In this document: one piece after another, positions 44,657 to 55,063 of the stretch
Numbering within the stretch: the first letter of the stretch is position 1
Layout: the number at the start of each line of letters is the position of its first letter
Source of the DNA: an uncultured Bacteroidales bacterium
Lineage (GTDB): Bacteria > Bacteroidota > Bacteroidia > Bacteroidales > UBA932
Direction: 5' to 3'
Length of the DNA: 62,957 bases
NCBI GenBank assembly: GCA_949286415.1
Contig: CASEBV010000011.1
Location: 1 to 62,957, forward strand
Program-made: the position numbers and the translations under genes
The notes under the pieces: generated by a model
What the model was told of the DNA's origin: nothing
Seen by the model: the letters and a program-made list of their open reading frames with translations, nothing else
The model's database searches: none

Positions 44657-47113
44657 ATGAAAATTTTATCGACTTTATTGGCTCTTGCCATCATGGCAGG
44701 CTACGCCGAGGCTGCGGATGCAGAAAATACAGGTGATGCAGGACGCAAGACGCCGGGGCCGAATTATGAACTCGCGGAAAGATTCTCACAGAAGAAGATT
44801 TCGCAGATGGTATTCTCCACGAAGGTGACTCCCAACTGGTTCAGGGACTCGGACAAGTTCTGGTATGAATGGAAGACTCCGGAAGGCACACAATATTACA
44901 TAGTGGACGCAAAAAGCGGGAAAAAGCAGGCTGTGTTCGACATGGAAAAGCTTGCCATGCAGATTACACAAATCGTCAGAGACCCGTTTGACGCGCAGCA
45001 TCTGCCCCTTGCCGCACTTGAACTGAAGGACGACAGGACATTTGCATTCAGAATCAAGAGTTCTGTTCCGGAAACAGACTCCGCCCGCATAGAAAGATTC
45101 GGAGAGAAAAAGACATATTCATTTGAATATGATATAGCATCCGGCCGGCTGACCGACATTACGGGAAATGAAGAGGAAGACAAGTACCCGGCATGGGCGA
45201 ATGTTTCCCCTGACGGGCAGATAGGGATTTTCGCAAAAAACGCCGACCTGTACTGGATGGATGCCGAGAATCTGGCAAAGGCGGCAAAGGATGAGAAGGA
45301 CAGCACGCTTGTCGAGCACCGGATCACTTCCGGCGGCACTGCCGAATTCGGCTGGGGAGGCGACAGCTACATGGGCTGGACGGAGCAGGACACCACGGCA
45401 AGGGTATTCCCCTATTATCTCGTATGGTCTCCGGACTCAAAGCATTTTGCCGCGATGAAATACGACATGAGACCGGTAAAGGAATTCTGGGTCATCAATT
45501 CCCTCAGCAACCCGCGCCCTACCCTCGAGACATACAAGTACCAGATGCCGGGGGAACCGGGACCGGAGGAATATCTCTATGTCTTTGAGACTGATGGGAT
45601 GACAGGGAGTCAGGTAAAGATAAATGCATTCAAGGACCAGTCGACGGACTTCGAGACAATGCCGTATATGGACAGGGATGACTATGAGGATTTCATCTCG
45701 CGCAAATGGCTCGGAGACAATGGCGGCTTCTATATCCTCCGCCAGAGCAGGGACCTGAAGCGGCTTGACATCTGCCGCGTGGACATCGGGGCTGACTCCA
45801 CAAGGACCGTCATCTCGGAAAGGATGAACACCTATGTGGAATACAGGCCGCTGATACTCGTGAACGGGGGACAGCAGATGATCCACTGGTCGGAGCGCAA
45901 CGGCTGGGCCAATCTATATCTCTACAACGCTGACGGGACACTGGCCAATCCAATAGCCGAAGGGGCATTCCATGTCGAAGAAATCCTTGCAGTCAACGAA
46001 AGCGAGAATTATGTGATATTCAGCGCCTGTGGCTACAACAGGGACGAGAATCCGTATCAGATGCATACATTCCGCGCCGGCCTTGACGGCAGCGGACTCA
46101 GGCAGCTTGACATGGAAGACATGGATGTGAAGGCCTATGCAAGAGACAACGGGAAATATATTGTCTGCAACTATTCCCGCGTGGATGCCGTCCCGGCTGC
46201 GGCTCTGTACGGAAGCACGGGAAGAAAGATTGCCGACCTGGAGAAAGCCGACCTTTCAAAGCTTTTCGAGGCAGGATACAGACTCCCGGAAAGGTTCACG
46301 GTGAAGGCAGCCGACGGAGTGACGGACCTCTACGGAGTGATGTACAAGCCGTTCGACTTTGATTCCACCAAGGTATATCCGATCATCGAATATGTATACC
46401 CGGGGCCTCAGATAGAAGCCAACAACATCTCTTGGAGCGCAGGGATGACCCGTACTGACAGGCTGGCGCAGATGGGATTCATCGTGATTACCGTCGGGAA
46501 CAGGGGAGGACATCCGAACCGCTCAAAATGGTATCACAACTACGGCTACGGGAATCTCCGCGACTACGGCCTTGAAGACCAGAAGACAGCCGTGCAGAGG
46601 CTGGCGGCCAGATATCCTTGGATAGACGGGACCAGAGTAGGCATCCACGGGCATTCGGGCGGAGGCTTCATGTCCACTGCGGCAATCCTCAAATATCCGG
46701 ATTTCTACACTGCCGCCGTCTCGTGTGCGGGAAATCATGACAACAGCATCTACAACCGCTGGTGGAGCGAACAGCACCACGGGATACTGGAGAAAGTCAC
46801 CGAAACGGGAGACACGACATTTGTATACAAGATAGACACCAACCCGGAAATAGCCTCCAACCTCAAGGGCCACCTCCTGCTTGTGCACGGGGACATTGAC
46901 AACAATGTGCATCCGGCAAACACAATCCGGGTAGTCAATGCCCTTATACGCGCCAACAAGAGGTTTGACCTGCTCCTGCTGCCCGGACAGAGGCACGGGT
47001 TCGGGGACATGAACGAGTATTTCTTCTGGAGAATGGCCGACTGGTTCTGCGAGCACCTCCTCGGGGAAAGCCAGTCAGACCGGGTCGACATTATCCAGCT
47101 TAACAACGACTGA
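44657..47113 (+). CDS. Dipeptidyl peptidase IV-type S9 peptidase
   Basis: This 818-residue secreted serine peptidase would release Xaa-Pro dipeptides from peptide N-termini. A signal peptide (ending about residue 19) is followed by a beta-propeller (about 60-540) and an alpha/beta-hydrolase domain with the triad Ser667 (GHSGGG), Asp748 (HGDIDNNVH) and His780 (RHGFG). Length and layout fit the DPP IV subfamily, important for protein use in Bacteroidales. The alkyltransferase gene starts 2 bp after its stop, so the two are coupled. Confidence 0.93.
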   Translation: MKILSTLLALAIMAGYAEAADAENTGDAGRKTPGPNYELAERFSQKKISQMVFSTKVTPNWFRDSDKFWYEWKTPEGTQYYIVDAKSGKKQAVFDMEKLAMQITQIVRDPFDAQHLPLAALELKDDRTFAFRIKSSVPETDSARIERFGEKKTYSFEYDIASGRLTDITGNEEEDKYPAWANVSPDGQIGIFAKNADLYWMDAENLAKAAKDEKDSTLVEHRITSGGTAEFGWGGDSYMGWTEQDTTARVFPYYLVWSPDSKHFAAMKYDMRPVKEFWVINSLSNPRPTLETYKYQMPGEPGPEEYLYVFETDGMTGSQVKINAFKDQSTDFETMPYMDRDDYEDFISRKWLGDNGGFYILRQSRDLKRLDICRVDIGADSTRTVISERMNTYVEYRPLILVNGGQQMIHWSERNGWANLYLYNADGTLANPIAEGAFHVEEILAVNESENYVIFSACGYNRDENPYQMHTFRAGLDGSGLRQLDMEDMDVKAYARDNGKYIVCNYSRVDAVPAAALYGSTGRKIADLEKADLSKLFEAGYRLPERFTVKAADGVTDLYGVMYKPFDFDSTKVYPIIEYVYPGPQIEANNISWSAGMTRTDRLAQMGFIVITVGNRGGHPNRSKWYHNYGYGNLRDYGLEDQKTAVQRLAARYPWIDGTRVGIHGHSGGGFMSTAAILKYPDFYTAAVSCAGNHDNSIYNRWWSEQHHGILEKVTETGDTTFVYKIDTNPEIASNLKGHLLLVHGDIDNNVHPANTIRVVNALIRANKRFDLLLLPGQRHGFGDMNEYFFWRMADWFCEHLLGESQSDRVDIIQLNND

Positions 47114-47115
47114 CC

Positions 47116-47664
47116 ATGAAAACTTTGCCCGAATGGATTGTCACCCGCGTCGACGGGAAAATCGCAGCCGTCTCGACTGACTACAGGCTTTTTGCTGCAG
47201 TGGCCGGGAAAATCGCAAAGATGCCGACAGGCAGAATCAATGAAATCGCCTGTACAAAAGTCCCGTCGGAAGAAATTTTCCGGCTCGCGGCCACAGCAAC
47301 CTCAGATGATTTCCTTCTGTTCGGGACAAAGTTCCAGAATATGGTATGGGAAAGGCTTTTCAGCCTCAGGTCAGGCAAGAAGCGCCTTATGAGCTATACG
47401 GAATTTGCAGAATACTGCGGATGTCCGGAAGGAGTCCGTGCCGTGGCCCATGCAGTGGCAATGAATCCGATTCTGGTCATCATCCCGTGCCATCTCATCA
47501 TCCAGAAGGAAGCCATGGACAGAATCCATGAGACGGAAAAAGAGGCGGAGTCTTCCCTTTTCGGGACGGACGGACTCCGCCTTGATACGTCTCTGCATTT
47601 CGGGGAGTACAGGCTCGGACCCGAAATGAAAAGGATGCTGATCGCAGCCGAATTCAATCAATAA
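47116..47664 (+). CDS. O6-alkylguanine-DNA alkyltransferase-like protein
   Basis: This 182-residue protein has the MGMT/Ogt fold markers GTKFQNMVW (about residues 74-82), RAVAHAVAMNP (about 109-119, holding the arginine finger) and the acceptor Cys125. The active-site motif reads PCHL instead of the canonical PCHR, and the following Gly-rich loop is replaced by charged residues. It may repair alkylated guanine with altered substrate handling or act as a binding protein. It is translationally linked to the DPP IV gene and convergent with the acyl-CoA ligase gene, 16 bp apart. Confidence 0.8.
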   Translation: MKTLPEWIVTRVDGKIAAVSTDYRLFAAVAGKIAKMPTGRINEIACTKVPSEEIFRLAATATSDDFLLFGTKFQNMVWERLFSLRSGKKRLMSYTEFAEYCGCPEGVRAVAHAVAMNPILVIIPCHLIIQKEAMDRIHETEKEAESSLFGTDGLRLDTSLHFGEYRLGPEMKRMLIAAEFNQ

Positions 47665-47680
47665 GCCTCTGCCGACCTTT

Positions 47681-49426
47681 TCAGCCGTTCTTCTCTTTTT
47701 TGTCGGCAGCTTTCCCCTCAGCACCGGCAGTTTTCCCTTCGGCATCTGTGGAACCGCTGGCATCGGCATTTTGTCCGGATTCATTCTTCTTGTACTTGAA
47801 CCGGCGGATTTTCTGCGTCGCGGTCTTCTCGAAAGGCTCTTTCATCACCTCGACTTCCTTGATTTTCGAGAATTTGTTGACATGCTTGTTGACATAGCTG
47901 AGGATAGCCTGTTTCCTTGCCTCAAGCTTCTCGAAGAACTGGTCCTCCCCTTCCTGGTTCCAGTCTATTATATTGTCATTGAGCTGGACAAGAGCCACGA
48001 GCCGTCCGTCCCGTTCCATGACAAGGGACTCGCTGACATCTTCCATATTGTTGATGACATTCTCTATTTCCTCCGGATATATATTCTCCCCGGACGGTCC
48101 GAGAATCATGTTGTTGAGACGGCCCTTGATATAATAACGGCCCTTGTCGTCGACCGTCGCAAGGTCATTGGTCCGGAACCAGCCGTCATCCGTAAAGACT
48201 GAGCGCGTCCTGGTCGGATCCTTGTAATAGCCAAGCATCACATTGTCCCCCTTGGCTACAATCTCACCTTCGCCGGTCTCCGGATTGACATTGATTAGCT
48301 TGACGGACACGCCGTATGCGGCAACTCCCGTAGAGCCCGGTTTAGTATACTTCACTCCGGCATTGCAGATGAGCGGGGCAGTCTCTGTAAGACCATAGCC
48401 GATGGCATACGGGAACTTGGCCTTCTTGAGGAACTCTTCCACATGAGTGTCAAGCTTTGACCCTCCGATGCCGAAGAACTTCAGCCGGCCACCGAATGTG
48501 GAGCGCAATTTCATTCCTATCAGCCTGTAGAGAAGCCACGGCATCTTTCTCTGCATCCAGCGGAGGACACGGCTTCTTCTGATGGTCGGCACTATGCTGT
48601 TCCGGAAAATCTTCTCGATGATGAGAGGCACTGACAGCATTATCGTCGGCCGGGTTTCCTTCAGGGCCTTGGTCAGAATAGACGGTGTCGGGGGCTTCTG
48701 TATGTAATACACGCATGCCCCGCAGAATATCGGATAAAGCACGCCTATGCTGAGTTCGTAAGTATGCGCCATCGGAAGAATGGAAAGCCACACATCCTTC
48801 TCACCGCATTTCTGGGCATGCTGGGATGCGATTATATTGGCACATAAATTCCTGTGGCTCAGCATCACGCCCTTGGCATTCCCGGTCGTTCCGGAAGTAT
48901 AGATGATTGTAGCCAGGTCATCGGGCTGGGGCTGACGCACACGGCCGTCGCATGTAAACGACGAATCGTCCCTCTTTATCAGGGAGAAATCCTCGATATC
49001 GATGACAAGAACCATCTTGTCCATGCATTCCCGGCTGAGCTTCGGCAACATGCGGCGGGAAATGAAAATGGCCTTGCTCCCCGAATGATTCAGGATATTG
49101 GTGACCTCATTTTCAGAAGAATCCGGAAGTATGGGCACCGAAACCCGTCCGAACGGCACAAGAGAGAACATGGCTACAGTCCAGTTCGGCATGTTCTGGG
49201 AAAGTATCGCCACCCTGTCACCCGCCCCTATGCCATATCGGGAGAGCCGCGCAGAAATTTCATCGCATTTTTTCCGAAATTCACCATATGTATACCTCAT
49301 GTCGGAATCAAGCATTATCGACAGGGTATTGCGTTCATAAATCGCAGTGGAATATTCATACAGCTTGCCGAGAGTGTCGATGTAACGTTCCCGGAGCTTC
49401 ATCAGTTTCTTGTAGATAAAATTCAT
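47681..49426 (-). CDS. AMP-dependent acyl-CoA synthetase/ligase
   Basis: This 581-residue adenylate-forming enzyme activates a fatty acid with ATP and CoA. YTSGTTGNAKGV gives the P-loop-like motif near residue 180, GYGLTETAP the adenylate motif near 345, and the hinge region DKGRYYIKGR is near 435. The final 35 residues form a low-complexity tail rich in Gly, Ala, Lys and Glu that the family usually lacks. The long-chain specificity is inferred from family resemblance only. Confidence 0.9.
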   Translation of the reverse strand: MNFIYKKLMKLRERYIDTLGKLYEYSTAIYERNTLSIMLDSDMRYTYGEFRKKCDEISARLSRYGIGAGDRVAILSQNMPNWTVAMFSLVPFGRVSVPILPDSSENEVTNILNHSGSKAIFISRRMLPKLSRECMDKMVLVIDIEDFSLIKRDDSSFTCDGRVRQPQPDDLATIIYTSGTTGNAKGVMLSHRNLCANIIASQHAQKCGEKDVWLSILPMAHTYELSIGVLYPIFCGACVYYIQKPPTPSILTKALKETRPTIMLSVPLIIEKIFRNSIVPTIRRSRVLRWMQRKMPWLLYRLIGMKLRSTFGGRLKFFGIGGSKLDTHVEEFLKKAKFPYAIGYGLTETAPLICNAGVKYTKPGSTGVAAYGVSVKLINVNPETGEGEIVAKGDNVMLGYYKDPTRTRSVFTDDGWFRTNDLATVDDKGRYYIKGRLNNMILGPSGENIYPEEIENVINNMEDVSESLVMERDGRLVALVQLNDNIIDWNQEGEDQFFEKLEARKQAILSYVNKHVNKFSKIKEVEVMKEPFEKTATQKIRRFKYKKNESGQNADASGSTDAEGKTAGAEGKAADKKEKNG

Positions 49427-49446
49427 ATATCAGGAATATGAGGGCA

Positions 49447-49454
49447 CAAATTTA
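49447..49454 (-). promoter_or_regulatory. -7 box of the acyl-CoA ligase gene
   Basis: TAAATTTG on the minus strand lies 20 bp before the ATG, with an ATTG about 22 bp further upstream as a poor -33 match. Confidence 0.4.
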
Positions 49455-49508
49455 ACATATTTTTTGACAGAGGCCGCAATCCTGTCTCTGCCGCAGGCAG
49501 CAAAGCGG

Positions 49509-50906
49509 CTATCTGCAGCGGTTCAGGTAGGCCTGCAGGGCAATCTTGTAGTCAATGCTCCGCTCTATAAATTCTTCGGAGGCCTGCTGGAGCTGAGTCT
49601 GCGACTGCAGCAGCTCGGACAACGGGGACATGCCGGCATGATAATATGCAGACAATTCCGAAACACTGGACTCGGCGACAGCCACACTCTCCCGGGCAAC
49701 AAGCATCTGCTCCCAGGAAGCCTCGATGTCAAGCCAAAGTTTCCTTACCTGCAGAACTAACTGGGCATCAAGATATTCCTGCTCATTCCGGGCCTTTTCA
49801 AGCTGACTGTCGTATCTCTGCATTTTTCTTGAAGTCTTCCCCCAGTCAGACAAAGGAATCTGCACCATGGCAAATACGGCTCCATTCATGCGCCCGTCCG
49901 TAACCATATGATTGTATCCATACGATGCCCCGATTCCTATCTGCGGCAGAGCCTCTCCCATTGCCATCTTCTTTTCAAGTCTCTTGGACTGTACGGAAAT
50001 TTCAAGAAGCCGGCTTTCTTCCAGACCCGCGGCCACCTCTTCTTCCGGACGATAATATGCCTGCGGAGGGCTCAGGGAATCCAGCCTGTCAGTAAGGACA
50101 ATGTCATCAATATACGGGATTGAGTCATTCGGGACAGTACTGTACGGATTATATTCAAGCCCTATGGAATTGAAGAGATTCATCTTTGCAAGACGGATTC
50201 CGTTCTTGATCTGAATTTTTCCGGACTTAAGCTCATTCTGCTTCAGGCTTACCTGCAGAAGGTCATTCCGGGAAGCAAGACCGGCGCCACAGGCAGAAGA
50301 CACATCCCTGTACAATGTATCGACAAGGGTCTGGAGATAGTCAAGTGTCTTCTTCTTCTCTTCAAGCGCGACTACCTGCCAATAACTTTTCTCTATTTCC
50401 TCTGATGTTCTGCGGCGTGTCATGCTCTGCTGCAGCCCGGCAGCCTCAACGCCAAGGGATGCAAGCTTGTTCCCGTTCACTATGCGTCCTCCGGCAAATA
50501 GCGGCTGCATGGCGGAAACGGTTGCCGTAACCCCGTGCTTCATAGTTGAATAGACCGGATCAAAGCCCCATGCTGATCCCAGCGCCGAGAGGACATCCTG
50601 AAGATTCCTGCTGAAGTCCGATTCTCCCAATATGTCCGTAACACCTAATTCAAGCAGCGGGTCAAACGCATAGAACGCAAATGCATTGACTGATACTTTC
50701 GGGAAATATTCGGCAAATGCCTCCTGTTTCTGCGCACGTGCCGCAAATACATCAAGTTCAGCATTCCGCACAGACATATTGTTTTCAATGGCCATAGTCA
50801 TGCACTCATCAAGCGACAGCTCATGACCGGGCCCGTCCGAAGCATATGCCCGGCCGGCAAATGCACAGAAAACGACGGCAAAAACCGGAATGATTCTATT
50901 TTTCAT
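49509..50906 (-). CDS. TolC family outer-membrane efflux protein
   Basis: This 465-residue protein has a signal peptide (to about residue 22) and two long helical repeats typical of TolC-like outer-membrane channels, seen as LSLDECMTMAIENNMSVRNAE at the start and ending in the family-like SIDYKIALQAYLNR. It overlaps the RND permease gene by 4 bp (ATGA), so it is the outer-membrane part of the same tripartite pump. Last gene of the operon. Confidence 0.92.
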   Translation of the reverse strand: MKNRIIPVFAVVFCAFAGRAYASDGPGHELSLDECMTMAIENNMSVRNAELDVFAARAQKQEAFAEYFPKVSVNAFAFYAFDPLLELGVTDILGESDFSRNLQDVLSALGSAWGFDPVYSTMKHGVTATVSAMQPLFAGGRIVNGNKLASLGVEAAGLQQSMTRRRTSEEIEKSYWQVVALEEKKKTLDYLQTLVDTLYRDVSSACGAGLASRNDLLQVSLKQNELKSGKIQIKNGIRLAKMNLFNSIGLEYNPYSTVPNDSIPYIDDIVLTDRLDSLSPPQAYYRPEEEVAAGLEESRLLEISVQSKRLEKKMAMGEALPQIGIGASYGYNHMVTDGRMNGAVFAMVQIPLSDWGKTSRKMQRYDSQLEKARNEQEYLDAQLVLQVRKLWLDIEASWEQMLVARESVAVAESSVSELSAYYHAGMSPLSELLQSQTQLQQASEEFIERSIDYKIALQAYLNRCR

Positions 50907-53900
50907 TCAATTGCCTCCTTTTCATTTACAACGGCATTATCTGAATTTTTGAATATCTGCCAATATGAAACCGGCATTATGAGGGTAATCAGAATGATGG
51001 ACAGCATCGTGCCGAAACAGATGACTACACCCATCGGCATCCACAGGGCATCTCCGCTGATTATCATCGGAAGAACCCCGAGGGCCGTAGTGCAGGATGT
51101 CAGGAAAATAGGACGCATCCGTCTCTTGCCGGCCTCGACTGAGGCGGATTTTACATCCCAGCCTTTTTCAAAGCGGAGCTCTTCGGCATATTCGAACATA
51201 AGTATCCCGTTGCGCACGATAATCCCGACAAGACTGATGAGGCCCAGCACAGAGGTCAGACCGAAGTCAAGGCCGAAAAGCCACAGACCGAAAAATGCGC
51301 CGAAAAGACACAGGGAACTCAGTACCAGCGTCAGCACGGCAATCGACACTTTCTTGAAATGCACAAGCAGGAAAAGAAATAGAATGGCCACCGCACAGAA
51401 AAAAGTCACCAGTATCTCAGGTCCGACCTGCCCGTTCATTGAGGACAGGCCTCCGTATGAAATCGAGACTCCTTCCGGAAGTCCCGGCTCTATCTTTTCT
51501 TCCACAAATTTTTTTATCGCCCTCATGGCCTCCGGCTGACTGTAGCCGTATTTCATGTCCGCCGCCACCGTTATTGTCTCCACCCCTCCTGTCCTGAGAT
51601 AGGTGTCGGGGCGCCACTGCGGGACGATATCCGCTATCTGACGGAGGGGAACAGATACCCCGGGCACCTTTGTTGCGACCATCTGATTGGCAACGGCATC
51701 GTAAGACATTGTGTCCGAGACAGCACAACTGTAAAGATTGACAGGTATCTTCTCGTCATCCTCCCAGACAGAGGCTATCGGAATAGAGTTGAATGCTCCT
51801 GCAAGCGACAGCGAAAGCATTGACCGGCTGACACCGAGACGAGAAGATTCGTCAGGGTCAAGGTCGACATCCACAAACGGAGAAATACCGTCAGCACTGC
51901 TGTGAATCCATTGGAGCCTGTCATCAAGGTTGGCGGACATGAAATGCCTGACCGAATCCGCCACAGCCTGCAGCGCAAAGTAGTCCTCCCCCTTTACCTT
52001 TACTTCAACCGGAGCCGAAACCGCCTGATAGTCCATCTGCTTGAAGCGCACAACCGCATCTGTAAAATAATGCTGATACCGGGATTCATAGTCACGCAGA
52101 ACTGACTCCGTAGCCTTGACGGACGTCGTGTTGACTATGAATTGGGCGAAGTCCGGTGAAGGGGTCTGCGGGGCGTATGTCGCATGAAAGCGCGGTGAAC
52201 TTGTCCCGACAAACGATGTTACAGAAGTTATTCTCTTGTCCTTCAGAAGTATTGACTCCAGGGAATCACTCACTGCCCTCGTCCTGTCAAGGCCTGAACC
52301 GCTCTCAAGATAAATCTCCACGACGAAGCACTCCCTTGCCGCCTTCGGCATGAGCTGGATATTCACATTAAGGAACATGAGGATGCCGAGAGCCACTGCG
52401 GCAACACCGGAAATTATCGTCAGCTTCGGATGCCTGAAGCAGAGGGCCTCCATCTTCTCGTAGCCGTTCTGCATGGCATTGAAAAAGAAAGTCTGCCCTC
52501 TGGAGATGATGCCTTTGTCCGCATTCGTCGCCGAACTTATGTACCTGACCTCAAGCGACGGCACGACAAGGACAGCGTATGCGAGAGATGCGCCGAGCGC
52601 AATGGCGATGACCCATGGGAAATTCGTCACAAAATCGCCCAGATAGCCCGTAATGAGCACTTTTGCCGGGAAAAACATCACGCTGATGGCAAATGTGGCA
52701 GTGAACATCGGCATGAAGAGCTCCTTTGCACTCGCACATGCCGCCTCAATCCTGCCCATACCGCGCCCGAGCTTGTCCATATACCCGTCCATATTGATGA
52801 TAGAATCATCCACTATCATTCCCAGCACCACAATCAGAGCGGCAAGAGACACCGTATTCAGGTCTATGCCCGTCAGGAACATTATGGCCAGGGCCACAGC
52901 CGTGCAGACCGGGACTCCGGAACTTGCAATCAGCGCAGACTTCATCGGGAAAAGCATCAGCATCACAAGTATGACCACAAGCATGGAAATCACAAGATCC
53001 CGGAGAAACGAAAGCACTGACGACCCTACCACATGCGGCTGGTCAGTAATCTTGCTGACATGGACACCGGCCGGCAGTGTCTGTCTGAACTCTGAAAGCA
53101 CATCGTCGACATCTCTGCCGAAGGCCACTATATTGTTGTCCGGACGCATTTCCACGGAAATGATGACAGCGGTATTACCATTGTGCGAAACCATGGAAGA
53201 GGGCTTCTTCCATCGTCTTTCGATTGTTGCGACATCCTTGAGTCTCAGGATATTTCCCTGAGCATCCGAATAGACAATCTTGTCCGCAATCTCTTTCTCC
53301 GTGGCTACTGTGTTCCCAATCCTTATCGGAGACGACACATATTCAGTATTGAAATTGCCGCTTCCGAGCTGCAGACCGGAAGTCTGGCAGGCCAACATAA
53401 TGGACGAAGGGCTTATGCCGTATGCAGACAGCCTCTCCATATCAAGAGTAACGGCAATCTCATCATTCTGGGCGCCGATAATGCGGGCATTCGCGAGTTC
53501 AGGAATCGCCTGCAGCCTGAGACTCAGTTCTTCGGCATACCCTCTCATCTCCCCGTAGCCTTTGTCGTCCGACTCAAGCGCAACAAGAAGTGACGACACT
53601 GCGCTGAAATCGTCCATAACTGCCACGGCAAGTACTCCCGGAGGCAATGTCTGCCTGACGGCCTCAAGCTTCAGCTTGATTTTTGCCCACACTTCATTCT
53701 TTGTTGAAGCCGGCGTCGTCAGATCCGTATAAATATAGCACATCCCGTTGCGGGAATACGACGAGGTATTATCCCTGCTGATCTCAGAAAAAGAGAACAG
53801 CACTTCCTCCAGAGGCTCGACCAGCTGTTTCTCCACTTCCTCCGCATCCGCCCCGGGATAAACTCCCACAATCAGTCCGTTCTTGATCTCAAAAGTCGGG

Positions 53901-54019
53901 AACTCATCCTTATTCATATACACAAGCCCCGTAATGCCGAGCGCAATAAGAACCGCTACGGCAAAATAGACGATTTTCTTGTGACGGATTGCTCCTCTTA
54001 CTATATCAGAAATGTCCAT
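50903..54019 (-). CDS. RND family efflux permease
   Basis: This 1038-residue inner-membrane proton antiporter has the AcrB/MdtB-type layout: TM1 near residue 20, the first periplasmic loop (about 40-330), TM2-6 including VVLGMIVDDSI, a second periplasmic loop (about 560-860) and TM8-12. Length and duplication are normal. Adjacent adaptor and TolC genes define an efflux system; the substrate is not predictable. In sequence style it is closer to the HAE1 multidrug branch than to the metal-specific CzcA branch. Confidence 0.95.
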   Translation of the reverse strand: MDISDIVRGAIRHKKIVYFAVAVLIALGITGLVYMNKDEFPTFEIKNGLIVGVYPGADAEEVEKQLVEPLEEVLFSFSEISRDNTSSYSRNGMCYIYTDLTTPASTKNEVWAKIKLKLEAVRQTLPPGVLAVAVMDDFSAVSSLLVALESDDKGYGEMRGYAEELSLRLQAIPELANARIIGAQNDEIAVTLDMERLSAYGISPSSIMLACQTSGLQLGSGNFNTEYVSSPIRIGNTVATEKEIADKIVYSDAQGNILRLKDVATIERRWKKPSSMVSHNGNTAVIISVEMRPDNNIVAFGRDVDDVLSEFRQTLPAGVHVSKITDQPHVVGSSVLSFLRDLVISMLVVILVMLMLFPMKSALIASSGVPVCTAVALAIMFLTGIDLNTVSLAALIVVLGMIVDDSIINMDGYMDKLGRGMGRIEAACASAKELFMPMFTATFAISVMFFPAKVLITGYLGDFVTNFPWVIAIALGASLAYAVLVVPSLEVRYISSATNADKGIISRGQTFFFNAMQNGYEKMEALCFRHPKLTIISGVAAVALGILMFLNVNIQLMPKAARECFVVEIYLESGSGLDRTRAVSDSLESILLKDKRITSVTSFVGTSSPRFHATYAPQTPSPDFAQFIVNTTSVKATESVLRDYESRYQHYFTDAVVRFKQMDYQAVSAPVEVKVKGEDYFALQAVADSVRHFMSANLDDRLQWIHSSADGISPFVDVDLDPDESSRLGVSRSMLSLSLAGAFNSIPIASVWEDDEKIPVNLYSCAVSDTMSYDAVANQMVATKVPGVSVPLRQIADIVPQWRPDTYLRTGGVETITVAADMKYGYSQPEAMRAIKKFVEEKIEPGLPEGVSISYGGLSSMNGQVGPEILVTFFCAVAILFLFLLVHFKKVSIAVLTLVLSSLCLFGAFFGLWLFGLDFGLTSVLGLISLVGIIVRNGILMFEYAEELRFEKGWDVKSASVEAGKRRMRPIFLTSCTTALGVLPMIISGDALWMPMGVVICFGTMLSIILITLIMPVSYWQIFKNSDNAVVNEKEAIE

Positions 54020-54037
54020 CTGTCATTCCTCCAGACA

Positions 54038-55063
54038 TCATTCAACAATAGTGACAGCCATTCCCCCGCTCACTTTCTGCACACCTTCCGTTATCACAAT
54101 ATTTCCTTCCGAAAGGCCGGAAGACACGAGCACTCCCTTCCCGGAGAAGCCCCCGACCCCTATATGCCTCTTCTGAACGCGGCCGTCCGCTACCGTCCAC
54201 ACATACCGCCCGGACTCATCAGTACGCACGGCCGACGCCGGTATCACAATTCCTTCCTCCCGGTCCGCAAATGTCACTTTGCATACCATCCCCGGCATAA
54301 GTCCTTGAACCTCTGATGCCGGAACAAGGGTACAGCCATAACTGTGTGAAACAGGCGATGCCACCAGACCTCTGGTATCCATCACTGCAGAAAATCCGAC
54401 TCCGCCGAGGGCCGGCACTGACACAGACGCAACCTGTCCGGAAGACAGCAGACCGACTTCGTTTTCCGGCACAGATATCTCAATTTCCAGAGACGACACA
54501 TCCAGAAGCCTGACAAGCGGCTCAGCCGGAGACAATTCAACACCTTCTTCGGCAAAGACATCGCTGACTACACCGCTGAAAGGAGCCTTGACCTTGCAGG
54601 CTGCAAGAGCGCTGTCGGCGGCTTCTGCAGATGCCCTGGCCCGGTCAAGCTGAGTCTTCACCTCCACCACCTTCACATCAGTCACGCTCCCAGTCTCGTG
54701 GACCTGCATCAGTCTTCTGTATCCGTCTTCCGCCTGCTCAAGCGCGGCATGAGCCATTTTCCATGAGCTTCTCACCGCCTGAGACTCGACATCCGCGACA
54801 ACCTCGCCTTTTGTCACCGCATCCCCTCTTCTTGCGGCAAAAGTCTTCAATGTCCCTGAATAAGGGCATGAAAGCACAACCGACTTTGATGGCCGCACCG
54901 TCCCCACATACGAACGGGATGCCGCGTCGGCACTTCTTTCAACCACGGTCACCCGCACAGGCACAGGATCATGACGCCGGCCTGCACCTGATTGTCCGGA
55001 ACAGCCCTGCATCAGAAATATAACCGCAAGGAAGCCGCATATAGACAAAACCATTCTTTTCAT
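54038..55063 (-). CDS. RND periplasmic adaptor (MFP) lipoprotein
   Basis: This 341-residue adaptor joins the permease to the TolC-like channel. A lipoprotein signal ends LMQGC. A barrel-sandwich/lipoyl half (SYVGTVRP, then later APFSGVV), a short helical hairpin (about 95-135) and a membrane-proximal beta domain follow. ATG 55063 overlaps the stop of the TetR gene by 4 bp, which favours this start over a TTG two codons earlier. Confidence 0.93.
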   Translation of the reverse strand: MKRMVLSICGFLAVIFLMQGCSGQSGAGRRHDPVPVRVTVVERSADAASRSYVGTVRPSKSVVLSCPYSGTLKTFAARRGDAVTKGEVVADVESQAVRSSWKMAHAALEQAEDGYRRLMQVHETGSVTDVKVVEVKTQLDRARASAEAADSALAACKVKAPFSGVVSDVFAEEGVELSPAEPLVRLLDVSSLEIEISVPENEVGLLSSGQVASVSVPALGGVGFSAVMDTRGLVASPVSHSYGCTLVPASEVQGLMPGMVCKVTFADREEGIVIPASAVRTDESGRYVWTVADGRVQKRHIGVGGFSGKGVLVSSGLSEGNIVITEGVQKVSGGMAVTIVE

